Assembly (NCBI RefSeq): GCF_023159225.1
Contig: NC_063167.1
Location: 15,627,360 to 15,691,359, forward strand
Source: Perognathus longimembris pacificus
Taxonomy: Eukaryota; Chordata; Mammalia; Rodentia; Heteromyidae
DNA length: 64,000 nt
Direction of reading: 5' to 3'
This document shows positions 54,401 through 63,563 of the stretch, piece by piece; positions within the stretch are counted from its first letter, which is position 1, and each line of letters opens with the position of its first letter. The notes under the pieces were generated by a model. It made no database searches. It had not been told where the DNA came from and was given only the letters and a program-made list of their open reading frames with translations. A program made the position numbers and the translations under genes.

Positions 54401-57400
54401 AACCTTTCTATTCAGCAGATTCAATCCTCCCCTTAACTACTTCTGGGAGAGCAATGGCCATATGTGACCCTCTGGGTAGGAGAGAATGCTCTCAAAAAAG
54501 AAAAGGGCTGGAGGCATGGTTCAGATGGTAGAGTGCCAACCAATGATCGAAAGCATCAGATACCAAATTTCAGTTCAGGTCTCAGCTTAAAAAAGAAAAA
54601 AAGAACACCATACTCATTAAGAAATGTCTGTATGCTGGGGAATGAACCTAGGACTTTGTGCATGCTAACCAAGCACTCTATCATAGAGACACATATCCAC
54701 CAAAGTCTCCATCTTTTTTCTTTTTTTTTTTTTTTACCAGTACCAGGATTTGAACTCAATACCTTGCATTTGCTTGCCTTGCTCGCTCGCTCAGCCAACT
54801 CTTCAGCCTGGCTTTTTCGCTGGTTATCTTGGAGATGCGAAGTCTCTCCGACTTTTCTGCCCCAGCTGGTTTTGAACAGTAATCCCCCAGACCTCAGTTT
54901 CTTGAGTAGCCACAAATACAGATGTGAGCCACTGGCACATGGCTAGGTTCTATCTTTTCTTCTTTCCCCCTCTATTGCCTGTGCACGTACTGGGGCTCGA
55001 TCTCTGGGGACTCCAGCTCTCACTCAGCTTGTTCACTCACGGCAGGCGCGTACCCCTTGAGCCCCGCTAGCATTTCCCCCACCTTAGGTCCTCAGCCCCT
55101 CCCACTGGCCCCCACCTCCACCCAGACCTGAACAACTCCCTGCCCTAGAGCTCCCACCAGGATGGTGGGGCACTCCCACTCTCCACCCAGACCTACCACT
55201 GGCCCCCCTCACCCCAGAGTTACAAGCTGCCACCTAGATCGGGTACAGAAGCCATAGTGCTCCCTCTCCCATGGGAGATATGGCCCCACTAATAAACCTC
55301 CTTTATAAGTCTTCTTTTCCTGCTCGTGACTGTCTCCGCGAGGCCCACTGGGATGGCTGGGACGGATTCTTTCAAGCCACATCTCTAGTTGCAGCTTTTT
55401 GCTAATTAACTGGAGAAAAGAGTCTCTTTTTTGTCTGGCTTCAAACTGCTTCTCAGATATCAGCCTCCTGAGTACTAGAATTATAAGCATGAGCCAGCAG
55501 CATTCAGCAGGCTCCATCTTTTGAGAGGATAAGAACTGAAGTATGTGTTGGCTTTTTTTTTTTTTTGACACCACACACACACACACACACACACACAGCA
55601 AGGGGGCAGTGAGCACAGGCAGAGAAAGGGAGGGACCTAAATAAGAGCCAGTTCCTTTACAGTGGGCTCAGGGTGTTCTGTAAACAGGTTTCCCTTGGGG
55701 AGTTGTTTTTGTTTGTCTTTTGATCATTCATGGGGCTTCAACTCAGGAGTCTGGACAGCCTGTCCCTGAAATCTTTGTCAAAGGCTAGCACTCTTAACAC
55801 TGCTACACTTCTGTGCCACTGCTTCACTTCTGGTTTTCTGGCAGTTAGTTGAAGAGTCTCATGGACTTTCCCGCCCAGGCTGGCTGTGAACCACAACCTC
55901 AGATCTCAGCCTCCTGAGTAGCTAGGATCACAGGCATGAACCACCAGCACCCAGCTCCTTGGGAAGTTTTAATTGGTGGGTTTAAAGCAGGCAGACATTA
56001 GTACCAGGTCACACAGTGACTTGAGTCTCTTATCTGCAGACTCTGTTAAGGTCTGAGGGTCAGTGGAGCTGGTTAAACAGGCTGCCGCACAGGGAAGTAG
56101 TCACGAGGGAGCAGGGTATCATATCACCCACTATCTGGACTGACCACATAGAGGAACTGGGAGTGAAGGGCTGGGGTGAAGAACTAGAAATTGTGTCAGT
56201 GGTGACTGACCCCTGCTTCTGAGAGCAAAGTCCAGCTAAGTAAAATGACTGTTGAGGCACATACAAGTGTAAGAAGTCACTACAATAAACATTTGTTAAG
56301 TTAAATCAGTAGCCCCTTATCAGTCTAACAGTACTGACCCTCACAGGGCTGCTATTTTGGACTTCCTTATTTTCATTGCAGTTTCAATGAAATAAACTTC
56401 TTCTCTATGTAAAAAATAATTTCAATATTTATCAGAAAGGAAGGAGCTGTGAAGCACAGTTTAAACAGCCATATTTACACTGTAAAGCTTAAAGTTCTCC
56501 AACTTGCCCTCTCACCAGAGTGAGAAAGAACAAACAATTACAAAAAAAAAAATAAACAATTACAAAAAAAAAGAATAAACAATTACAAACTCAGAGAAAG
56601 CTCAGCCCAGATGGATTAGCTCATTCATTTATTTACTCATTCACTCAATCTTCTCTGAGTAACACACACTACTTCAAGGACTGCCTGGGAGAACTGCATT
56701 CTAGTAGGAGGAAAACAAGTGAGCACAAAATCCATATATATGGTATATCAGAGGTGTGACAAGTGCTATGTTGAAAATAAAGCAAGATGTCAGGCACTAG
56801 TAGCTCATACCTTGTAATCCTAGCTACTCAAGAGGCTGAGATCTGAGGATCAGGCTTCGAAGCCAGCCCAAACAGGAAAAGGTCATAAGACTCATATGTC
56901 CAATTAGTCACCCAAAAAAGCCAGAAGTGAAGCTATGGCTCAAGCGGTAGAGTGCTTGCCTTGAGAAAAACAGCTAAAGCAGATTGTGAGGCCCTGTGTT
57001 CAAGCCCCAGTACTGGCACATACAAAAAAGTAGTGATGAGGAAGTGGTGCTGTGGCTCAAGTGGTAGAGTGCTAGTCTTGAGCTGAAGAGCTCAGGGACA
57101 GCACCCAGGCCCAGAGTTCAAGCTCCACAACCAAAAAATAAAAATAAAAAAGTAGTGATGACAAAAAAAGGGGGAAGAAAAGGAGTGATGGAATATGGAG
57201 TGCGGGATAAGGAATGGTTATTTTATGGTACTTAACGGAGAGTATTGATACAGGGGCATCTGAACAACGGAAAGACTAGAGCATGACTAATCTCTAGGCA
57301 TTTTAAGCTTTGTGGTGCAAAGTCCCCAGCCAGGATGGCTGGAGCAGAGTGAAGCACAGCCGGTGTACCCGATAGTCTAAAAGGTGTGAGAAGGAATGTG

Positions 57401-60400
57401 TGGCCAGAAGGAGCTCATGGCCCTAAAGAGATTCTGGTGATTAATTTCAACTATGAGCAAAGTTAAAATGGGCTGGATTTGGGGACTACGGGTCAAGTGA
57501 CAGAATGCCTGTCTAGTAAGTGCACAACTGAGTTCAAATACCCCATTAAAAACAACAAAAACCAGGGCTGGGGATATGGCCTAGTGGCAAGAGTGCTTGC
57601 CTCATATACATGAGGCCCTGGGTTCAATTCCCCAGCACCACATATACAGAAAATGGCCAGAAGTGGCGCTGTGGCTCAAGTGGCAGAGTGCTAGCCTTGA
57701 GCAAAAAGAAGCCAGGGACAGTGCTCAGGCCCTGAGTCCAAGCCCCAGGACTGGCCAAAAAAAAAAAAAAAAAAAAAAAAAAACCAACAACAACAACAAC
57801 AAAAACCACCAAAGGGTTTGCTGTCTCTTTCCCCACACATGCACACGCAGCCAGCCAGGCATCTAAGCATGGGAGCCCCTGCCAGACTGACTGTGAAGGG
57901 GTCCCAATGTGACTTCCATCCTTCCATCCTGTGAGAAAACAAATTGTTAAGCCATTCAGTCTACAGTATCTTGTTATGGCAGCCTGAGCTTACTAAGACA
58001 ATATTATTTCATGTAATATTACTTTATGTAATGTAATACAACAAAAGAATAAAGCCACTTCTTTATGAAAACATAGAAAATGATCCAAAAATCTGGGCCT
58101 AGTGGGGTAAGTAGACCTGTAATCTCAGCTATTTGGAAAGCAGAAACAAGAGGATCATAGTTGGCGGCCAGCCCACACAAAAGCTAAGGAGATTCTACCC
58201 CAAAACTAAGCTGGGTATGGTGGCACATGTCTATAATTCCAGCTACTTGGGAAATAGAAGTAGGAAGATAATAGTGTAAAGCCAGCCAGGACAAAGCACA
58301 AGACACTATCTGAAAGACAAACTTAAAAAAAAAAAAAAGATAGCTCAAGTGATAAGAGTACTTGCACAGCAAGCATGAATGAGGGCCTCAGTTCTGTCCC
58401 CAGTACAGAGAGGAAAAAGAAAAAGATCAATATAAAGGATAGTAAGTGGGGGGAAAAAAGCTAGTTGTCTAGCAATGTATTACATGCTACTATTTATAAG
58501 GAAGAAAAAAAGGGGGCTGGGAATGTGGCTTAGTGGTAGAGTGCTTGCCTTGGATGCATGAAGCCCTGGGTTCCATTCCCGAGCACCACATAAACAGAAA
58601 AAGCCAGAAGTGGCTCTGTGGCTCAAGTGGTAGAGTGCTAGCCTTGAGCAAAAAGAAGCCAGGGACGGTGCTCAGGCCCTGAGTCCCAAGCCCCAGGACT
58701 GGCAAAGAAAAAAAAAAAAAGATGGATTTCCCCTGCAAAGCACAAAATGCCTACAGAAAAATAGTAAGTCAAGGCCTGTGAGATGGGAAATATTTAGGAA
58801 TATAAAGGAGATGTTTCACTGCATTTCCTATACATTGAAATTATGTAGCACATGAATGTATCACCTATAAATGTGCTGAGGTTTAATTCTTTTTTAAAGA
58901 AGCAGGTGATTATTTATTACTCAAAAAATAACTTCCAGCCAGGTGCTAGATGCTCACACCTGTAATCCTGCTACTCAGGAGGCTGAGACCTAAGGATCGT
59001 GATTCAAAGCCAGCCTGGGCAGGAAAGTCCCTGAGACTCTTATTTCCAATAAACTACTCAGAAAAGGCTGGAAGTGGCACTGTGGCTCAAAGTGTTAAGA
59101 GTGCTAGTTTTGAGCACAAAGAAGCTCAGGGACAGTGCCCAGGCCTGAGTTCAAGCCCCAGGAATGGCAAAAACAAACAAAAACTCCCATTTTAAGATGT
59201 TTAAGGGTCTTTAATTGACTTGTTGTTCAGCAGGTTACAGCCACCTACAGAGATACTCATGTGAGACACAGGTTCTATCTGGTCTTTAGACTGCTGCTCA
59301 AACTATTCAAACTCAAGTCCCTATGTACCTGTTCAGTTAAATACACCTTGATAACCCAAGTCAGCAGTAATCTTCTTAGACTCTAAAAATTGCATGTGTC
59401 TCAAAGATCATTTACTTGGACACACCACATTTCTGCCTTTACAACAATCAGAACTGAGCTTGACACCTGCCCCGCCCCCACCGAAATTTCTCAATCTGAA
59501 CCTCAATTGTTCCATCTGTAAAACCAGAATGACAGAATCCACTGCGTAATTCAGATGAGTGCCTGCTACAGAGAAGTGACAGATGTGGTGAACAGGTGGG
59601 TAGAGAGTCTCAGCAAAATGCCTTGACATACAGTTAAGCACTTAGTAAATGTTAGGTATTGTTATCATTTGTACATCTTTTTTCTTCCCCATTAAGGCTG
59701 TAAGTAACTTGACATCAAGAATTATGATCTCAGTGTCCGTTTAGTCTGTTTTATATAAATATTATTTATCTACTTAGCTGCCAGTGCTCAGGCTTGAACT
59801 CAGGGCCTCACACTCCCTGCTTGGTTTCTCACTCAAGGCTGGCACTCTTACCACTTGAGCCACAACTCCACTTCTGACTTTTTGCTGGTTAACTGGGTCT
59901 CATAGATTTTCCTGCCTGGGCTGGCTTTGAGCGTAAATCCTCAGATCTGATCTTGAGTCTCCTGAGTACCTCAGATTGGAGGTGTGAGCCACCACCGGCG
60001 CCCAGTTTAAGCCTAATTTTATTATGTGAAATGGATATCACTGCATTATACACCATCGAGTTAGTTGTAGCATGGAAGCGAACATCTCTGAGGCACTCAG
60101 CACAATACCGGGGTGGCGTGGGGTATACAGTCATTTCCTCTTATTTCGGTTGTCTGTAAAGACCGAAGGGCGTCTACCTTTGGTGGGAGGGCTGTCCTGA
60201 CGACCTGGATGTGATTTCCAGCCCCTCCTTAGCTGGGTGAACCCAGGTGACCTTACTCAACCTGGTGTCCTCATTCCTACGGGAATGGATGATCTCGGCA
60301 CCTTAGGAGCCAAACGCAGGGCCCGGCCTCGGCGCATCCTCACTACAGCGACACCAGCCCAAGGTCTCGGGTTCACCGCCGGGTGGCAGGTTCCAGCGGG

Positions 60401-60732
60401 CGGGGTGGGGGGGGGGGGGAAGAGCCAGGGGCAGGGTGAGACGTCGGGCCGCGCTTGCCCCCCCTCCCCCTCTCCCGCCGCCTGGCCTCGTGCCCCGCCC
60501 CCCAATCGTCCCCCTCCCCCGCAGCCCGCTCCCACCCCACCACCCCCTTTCGTGAACCCCAGAACTGTTACGGACACCTACCTCCGTCACCCCCCAGGTG
60601 TCCCCCAAACTCCTCCCTCCTCCGCCCACCCCCTCCCGCTGCCGTCCCGCTCACCTGCACTTTCCGCCTCTTCAGCGCCGCCGCGTCCAGCCACACGCCG
60701 CAGGCCTCTTCCTCCGGGCCTCTCCGCCTCAT
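44545..60732 (-). CDS. AUNIP: AUNIP, Aurora kinase A and ninein interacting protein (3 coding exons)
   Basis: Known family roles are Aurora-A/ninein binding at the centrosome and spindle, and DNA-end sensing that promotes CtIP-dependent resection. Exons 60732-60655, 47614-47479 and 45425-44545 join in frame to 364 residues; human is about 357. The N-terminus MRRRGPEEEACGVWLDAAAL matches the family start, with a basic KRRK patch. Exon 2 gives THFVKPGKKMLTLFPRERKP and a PIP-like QTSIASFI (residues 60-67). Exon 3 is low-complexity and presumably disordered, with a KEN sequence at 236-238, and ends with two related motifs: LFTEDSQGQRVIAH (286-299) and LFTQDSEGNQVMRH (345-358). The gene converges on MTFR1L. 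Its 13-kb first intron is unusually SINE-rich. No disruption is seen. Confidence 0.95.
46385..46575 (+). mobile_element. Degenerate B1-headed SINE (type B)
   Basis: Head shortened; linker 'ctcaaattaaccaccaaaaa' and right monomer 'agagctttggctcaggtgat' are still recognisable. An AAGG-rich tail follows. Confidence 0.75.
46941..47100 (+). mobile_element. Degenerate B1-headed SINE (type B)
   Basis: 'gctgggcactggtggctcac', 'acgtataatcctagccactc' and a damaged right monomer. Confidence 0.8.
47134..47336 (-). mobile_element. Dimeric ID-like SINE (type A), reverse
   Basis: Complete copy with a 10-bp duplication, ctcatttttc, at 47124-47133 and 47337-47346. It lies about 140 bp from AUNIP exon 2. Confidence 0.92.
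47479..47614 (-). CDS. AUNIP: AUNIP coding exon 2
   Basis: 45 codons plus one base, THFVKPGKKMLTLFPRERK to SIASFITLQQ. Minus-strand acceptor ttttcag, donor caag|gtatgg. Confidence 0.94.
47667..47879 (+). mobile_element. Dimeric ID-like SINE (type A)
   Basis: Full length; 14-bp duplication aaaagagctaccaa at 47653-47666 and 47880-47893. Confidence 0.94.
47896..48115 (+). mobile_element. B1-headed SINE (type B)
   Basis: 'ccagatactggtggttcaca', linker 'atctccaattaaccattcaa', right monomer and 'ccctgagttcaaaccccaca'. Confidence 0.9.
48424..48630 (+). mobile_element. Dimeric ID-like SINE (type A)
   Basis: Full length, ending in a 17-base A tail. Confidence 0.93.
48697..48895 (-). mobile_element. 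Dimeric ID-like SINE (type A), reverse
   Basis: Full length; short duplication tcacaatt at 48689-48696 and 48896-48903. Confidence 0.92.
49017..49226 (+). mobile_element. Dimeric ID-like SINE (type A)
   Basis: Both monomers and an A tail; more mutated than its neighbours. Confidence 0.9.
49573..50050 (+). mobile_element. Type B SINE interrupted by a nested reverse type B SINE
   Basis: The outer element runs 49573-49680 and resumes at about 49928-50050. A reverse type B copy with a long G run at its tail fills 49690-49920. 'catgagactttttt' on the left and 'aatgagactctttt' on the right look like the duplicated target. Confidence 0.85.
50385..50605 (+). mobile_element. B1-headed SINE (type B)
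   Basis: 'gccagcactgggggatcatg', linker 'ctccagttaaccaccagaaa', right monomer and degenerate tail. Confidence 0.88.
50808..51035 (+). mobile_element. B1-headed SINE (type B)
   Basis: 'gccagacgccagtggcttat', linker 'tctccaattaaccatcagaa', shortened right monomer, C-run tail. Confidence 0.88.
51175..51392 (+). mobile_element. B1-headed SINE (type B)
   Basis: 'gttatcctagctacacagga', right monomer 'gttcaagcggtagagcactg', 'ccctgagttcaagcctaagg'. Confidence 0.87.
51405..51635 (+). mobile_element. B1-headed SINE (type B)
   Basis: 'ggcactagtggttcatacct', 'gtaatcctagctactcagga', right monomer 'gtggctcaagtggtagagga'. Directly follows the previous copy. Confidence 0.87.
52720..52960. mobile_element. 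Unassigned old interspersed repeat
   Basis: Wording such as 'tgcactgtgactttatccat' and 'aggactctgtgaccacctta' followed by 'gaagcaacccgtgacttcca' resembles an old dispersed mammalian repeat. I cannot name the family reliably. Confidence 0.35.
53540..53760 (+). mobile_element. B1-headed SINE (type B)
   Basis: 'gctgggcaccagtgtcacac', 'ctattaatcctagctactca', right monomer 'ctgtggctcaggtggtagag'. Confidence 0.87.
54505..54605 (+). mobile_element. ID-like SINE monomer (variant tail)
   Basis: Same family as the 5409-5500 copy: 'ggctggaggcatggttcaga' then 'aaagcatcagataccaaatt'. Confidence 0.7.
54720..54946 (-). mobile_element. B1-headed SINE (type B), reverse, diverged
   Basis: T run, 'accagtaccaggatttgaac', linker and reverse B1 head 'cagatgtgagccactggcac'. 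Confidence 0.8.
54965..55515 (-). mobile_element. Type B SINE split by a larger insertion
   Basis: The reverse right monomer ends at 'ccccttgagcc' (55058). The linker and B1 parts resume at about 55376 ('agccacatctctagttgcag') and run to about 55515. The gap is filled by the LTR-like block described separately. Confidence 0.75.
55059..55375 (+). mobile_element. LTR-like (solo LTR?) insertion inside a SINE
   Basis: About 317 bp of sequence unlike its host SINE. It has a proline-codon-like C-rich 5' half, then AATAAA at about 55291, a T-rich stretch and an end in ..ttca. This layout resembles the end of an old endogenous retroviral LTR, but the termini and target duplication (about 4 bp, agcc) are unclear. 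No internal viral gene is present. Confidence 0.35.
55572..55600. repeat. (CA)n microsatellite
   Basis: About 14 CA units next to a T run. Confidence 0.95.
55715..55957 (-). mobile_element. B1-headed SINE (type B), reverse
   Basis: 'catggggcttcaactcagga', reverse right monomer, linker, and 'gcatgaaccaccagcaccca'. Confidence 0.88.
56789..57023 (+). mobile_element. B1-headed SINE (type B)
   Basis: 'gtcaggcactagtagctcat', linker 'tccaattagtcacccaaaaa', right monomer, 'caagccccagtactggcac'. Confidence 0.9.
57024..57161 (+). mobile_element. Stand-alone right-monomer SINE
   Basis: Only the right tRNA-like monomer (gaagtggtgctgtggctcaa ... cagagttcaagctccacaac) with an A-rich tail. It is flanked by a perfect 16-bp duplication aaaaaagtagtgatga at 57024-57039 and 57146-57161. 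No ID-like left half and no B1 head is present. Confidence 0.92.
57460..57555 (+). mobile_element. Old ID-like monomer
   Basis: 'tttggggactacgggtcaag', then 'tagtaagtgcacaactgagt' and 'tcaaataccccattaa'. Strongly diverged. Confidence 0.6.
57565..57783 (+). mobile_element. Dimeric ID-like SINE (type A)
   Basis: Full length with a 27-base A tail; among the best-preserved copies in the window. Confidence 0.94.
58090..58410 (+). mobile_element. Old double B1-like/ID chimera
   Basis: Two decayed B1-like heads in tandem (near 58105 and 58205), then an A run and an ID-like end 'acagcaagcatgaatgaggg'. Confidence 0.6.
58513..58720 (+). mobile_element. Dimeric ID-like SINE (type A)
   Basis: Both monomers and A tail, few changes. 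Confidence 0.93.
58937..59180 (+). mobile_element. B1-headed SINE (type B)
   Basis: 'ccaggtgctagatgctcaca', linker, right monomer 'ggcactgtggctcaaagtgt', 'aggcctgagttcaagcccca'. Confidence 0.9.
59490..59680 (-). mobile_element. MIR remnant
   Basis: 'cctcaattgttccatctgta', then 'aaaaccagaatgacag' like text and 'agcacttagtaaatgttagg' with 'tattgttatcattt' follow the reverse MIR consensus. Confidence 0.75.
59764..60006 (-). mobile_element. B1-headed SINE (type B), reverse
   Basis: 'gctcaggcttgaactcaggg', 'taccacttgagccacaactc', 'gtgagccaccaccggcgccc'. Confidence 0.9.
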
Positions 60733-61100
60733 GGCGGCCAAGGAGACCGGCTGCGGCCCGGGGGCTGCGGACGCCACGGAGAACCGACAGAGCCGGAGCC
60801 GGCAGGGTTTGGATTTGGCGCCAACGCGGGAGGTGGGAGCACGTCGCTGACGTCGTGACGCAAGCACGGCTTCTGGGCCAGCCGCGTCCCGGCGTCGGGG
60901 CCGCCGCCGCCTGAGAAGCCTGTGCGCATGCGCCGGTGGCTGCCCCGCCGGACGCCCTGCCGTGTGGCTCCCCCGGTGGGTCGCGAGCCTCCTTTTGGTT
61001 TTGCTGAGCGGTCTGGGGCTTTGCTAGGCCCTCGCTGAACCCTCGCCACCGTCCTCCCGGGGAGACAGTGGACCAGGGCCGGGGGTCCCCCACTCCAGCC
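60380..61100 (-). promoter_or_regulatory. AUNIP: AUNIP CpG-island promoter
   Basis: CpG-dense region around exon 1. Just upstream of the start codon lie an E2F-type TTTGGCGCC (60814-60822) and CRE/ATF-like TGACGTC (60848-60854) and TGACG (60856-60860). Such sites are common in cell-cycle genes. No TATA box is seen. Confidence 0.7.
60655..60732 (-). CDS. AUNIP: AUNIP coding exon 1
   Basis: 26 codons, MRRRGPEEEACGVWLD to KRRKVQ, donor gcag|gtgagc on the minus strand. The ATG has a good context (gccgccATGa). Confidence 0.93.
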
Positions 61101-61276
61101 AGAGCCGGGCTCGGGCTCTCAGTAGTTATTATGTAACCCTGGGTGTCGCAGGATCAAGTGAGGTGATAACATTTGTAAAGGTTCTGCGGCTGGCATCCCA
61201 CTGAGACACACCCAGAATATTTTAGCAGTGGAGGAACACTTCTTATTCACTTAGAAGTTAAAAAGAATATTATTAA

Positions 61277-61436
61277 GGGGCTGGGAATGTGGCTCAGTGG
61301 TAGAGTGTTTGCTCAGCATGCATGAAGCCCTGGGTTAGATTCCTCAGTCAACAGAAAAAGCCAGAAGTGGAGATGTGGCCCAAGTGGTAGAGTGCTAGCC
61401 TGGGCCCTGAGTTCAAGCCCCCAGGACTAGCACATA
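61277..61436 (+). mobile_element. Dimeric ID-like SINE (type A), internally deleted
   Basis: Left monomer intact; the right monomer lacks the 'gagcaaaaagaagccaggga' segment between 'tgctagcct' and 'gggccctgag'. Confidence 0.85.
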
Positions 61437-61459
61437 AATAAGTAAATAAAATAGTAAAG

Positions 61460-61655
61460 CCTGTAATCCTAATCAGGAGGCTGAGATCTGAGGATCACGC
61501 TTCAAAGCCAGCACAGGGACGGAAAGTCTGTGACTCTTACCTCCAATTAACCACCAGAAAGCCAGAAGTGAGGCTGTGGCTCGAAGTGGCACAGCTCTAG
61601 CCTTGAGTGAAAAAGCTGAGCGATGGCACCCGGGCCCTGAGTTTAAGCCCCAGGA
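61460..61655 (+). mobile_element. B1-headed SINE (type B)
   Basis: 'cctgtaatcctaatcaggag', linker 'cctccaattaaccaccagaa', right monomer, ending 'gagtttaagccccaggac'. Confidence 0.88.
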
Positions 61656-61659
61656 CTGA

Positions 61660-61745
61660 GAGAGGAAAGAAGGAAAACAGAAGGAAAGGAGGGAGGGAGG
61701 GAGGGAGGGAGGAAGGGAGGAAGGAAGGGAGGGAGAGAGGGAACA
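61660..61745. repeat. (GGGA/AAGG)n purine tract
   Basis: Polypurine run grown from the A-rich SINE tail. Confidence 0.9.
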
Positions 61746-61769
61746 AATGCCGGGGAAGATTTATTTGTT

Positions 61770-62010
61770 AAGTGCTCTGCCACTTGAGCCACATCTCCAG
61801 ACCTAATTTTTTTTTGTTTCCATCCTGGGGCTTGAACTCAGGGCCTGGGCATTGTCCCTGAGCTATTTTGCTCAAAGATAGCACTCTACTACTTGGGCCA
61901 CTGTTCTGCTTCCAGCCTTTTGATGATTAATTGGTGATGAGTGTCTCCCAGACTTTTCTGCCTGGACTGGCTTTGAACTGCAATCATCAGAGCTAGATTT
62001 TTTTTTTCTT
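61770..62010 (-). mobile_element. B1-headed SINE (type B), reverse, with a second fragment upstream
   Basis: 'ccatcctggggcttgaactc', reverse right monomer 'ctactacttgggccactgtt', linker 'gatgattaattggtgatgag'; the B1 head is cut short by a T run. Confidence 0.8.
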
Positions 62011-62690
62011 TTGTCTTGTTAGTGCTGGAAACAGAAAGGAAGCCAAGTGCATCCTTGAGCTCTTCAGCTGAGCCACACCCACAAACCTTTTTTTTTCTTA
62101 CCCTATTTTCACTTTCCTTTATTGTACATTTATGTCCTGTGTACTATGGAAAAGCAGTATTATAAGACATAAAATCCTCCTGATGGCTGGATGGAGGAAT
62201 GGAGCACAGTGGTAGAGTGCTTTATCCATGCACAAAGCACTGAGTTCAAATTCCAGCACCTTAAAAAGTCAAATCCTTGATTGAAAAACTAGAAACATCT
62301 TTATGAAATTGTAAGGTAGGATTATATATATGTATATATATTAACACATTAACTCTTTAAGACCTGAGTGATAAAACGGCCATCAGCTCCCTAGACATGT
62401 TATATATGTGTATATTTACATGCACCTGCATATATGCATAGATATACATACACACACATTTGAGAGGCTGAGTTCTGGAGGATCCAGGATTGAGGCCATC
62501 CTGGCAGAAAAGTCCGTGAGATTCTTATCTCCAAAATAACCAACAGAAAAACTTGCTGGGCTAGAAGTGTGGTTCAAGTTTGTTTTGTTTTGAGTGGGTA
62601 GAGTACCAGTTAAATAAGCCAAGCAAGTGTGATGCCCTGAGTTCAAACCCTAGTACCAGAAAGGGAGAGGGGGAGACAAAAGGCAAAGAG

Positions 62691-63563
62691 GCAGCTTTTA
62701 TCACACTTTATTACATCCGGGACTTACCACAGTTCAGCCTACCCTCAGCTCCAGCACCACAGAAGAACTCCCGCAACTCTAGGCTTTTACCCAAGATTCC
62801 CTCTCTGCCTGGAATGACCTTCTGTTCTGTCTGCACCCGCCGATTCCCCCTTCCTGACTGAAGGCCCCAAGTGCCCCGGGGAGCACTGAGCACGGAGCAC
62901 TCTCTCCACGTCGCCTCCTTGGATGGGTCATCCTGGCAGAGCTCTTGTCCGATACAGGAGCCCAGGAAACAGAGTGATGGCCGGTGCAATCAGGAACGCG
63001 GCCAGGGGGACAGAAGCTGGCCCCGCTGTGTAGGATCTGGAGACCAGAGCTAGGAGATTTGGGGAGCACTGGGTGGTGACCGGGAGGATGGGGACACAGG
63101 ATGGGATTCCCTCACGTAGGGGGTGGGGGACAGCGATGCAGGCTGAGATCCGAGCACAGCTTTGACCCTACCCCCACTCCTCTCCTGAATCGTGGTGGCG
63201 GTGGCTGCTGAGGCTGCCTGGCCTCTCAGCTCCAATCTGATCGCAGCCTACATTTCACCTCCCACCCAGACAACCTGGAAGCCCCCCACCAGCGTCCTGA
63301 CCCAGGCTGACCGGCCCCTGCGGTGTGAGGCAATGTGGGCAGGCCCAACCGGTCCTGGCCAACCCTCAGGTCCAAGGAAGGGCAAGCAGGACCTTACCAA
63401 CCGAGGTGTGTGCAGCGAGTCCCCGTGGTCAGACACAAGCAACTCGACCCAGCCTTGCTCCCACCTGGAGCCAAGCCAGGAGGGTCCCCTGCCCATCCCA
63501 CCCCTCTTGCCTTTCTCCCTCCCCATCCCAGTGTTACCCTCCCTCCTAGCTGCCACCCACCCT
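62691..63563 (-). other. PAQR7: PAQR7 3' UTR
   Basis: From the stop codon down to just past the minus-strand AATAAA at 62712-62707. An L2-like scrap ('cctctctgcctggaatgacc') lies near 62800. Confidence 0.75.
62707..62712 (-). terminator. PAQR7: PAQR7 polyadenylation signal
   Basis: AATAAA on the minus strand, about 850 nt past the stop codon. Confidence 0.75.

Larger units (their letters stand above)
47615..60654 (-). other. AUNIP: AUNIP intron 1
   Basis: 13-kb intron dominated by SINEs of both types, listed separately. The longest stretch without a clear young SINE is about 51640-53535, which holds unique AT-rich DNA and an unassigned old repeat near 52720-52960. No additional exon is recognised on either strand. 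Confidence 0.8.
61101..62690. other. AUNIP-PAQR7 intergenic region
   Basis: No gene. Contains a shortened type A SINE, type B SINEs on both strands, a GA-rich tract, ID-like scraps near 62190-62265 and a degenerate type B piece at 62460-62660. Confidence 0.8.
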
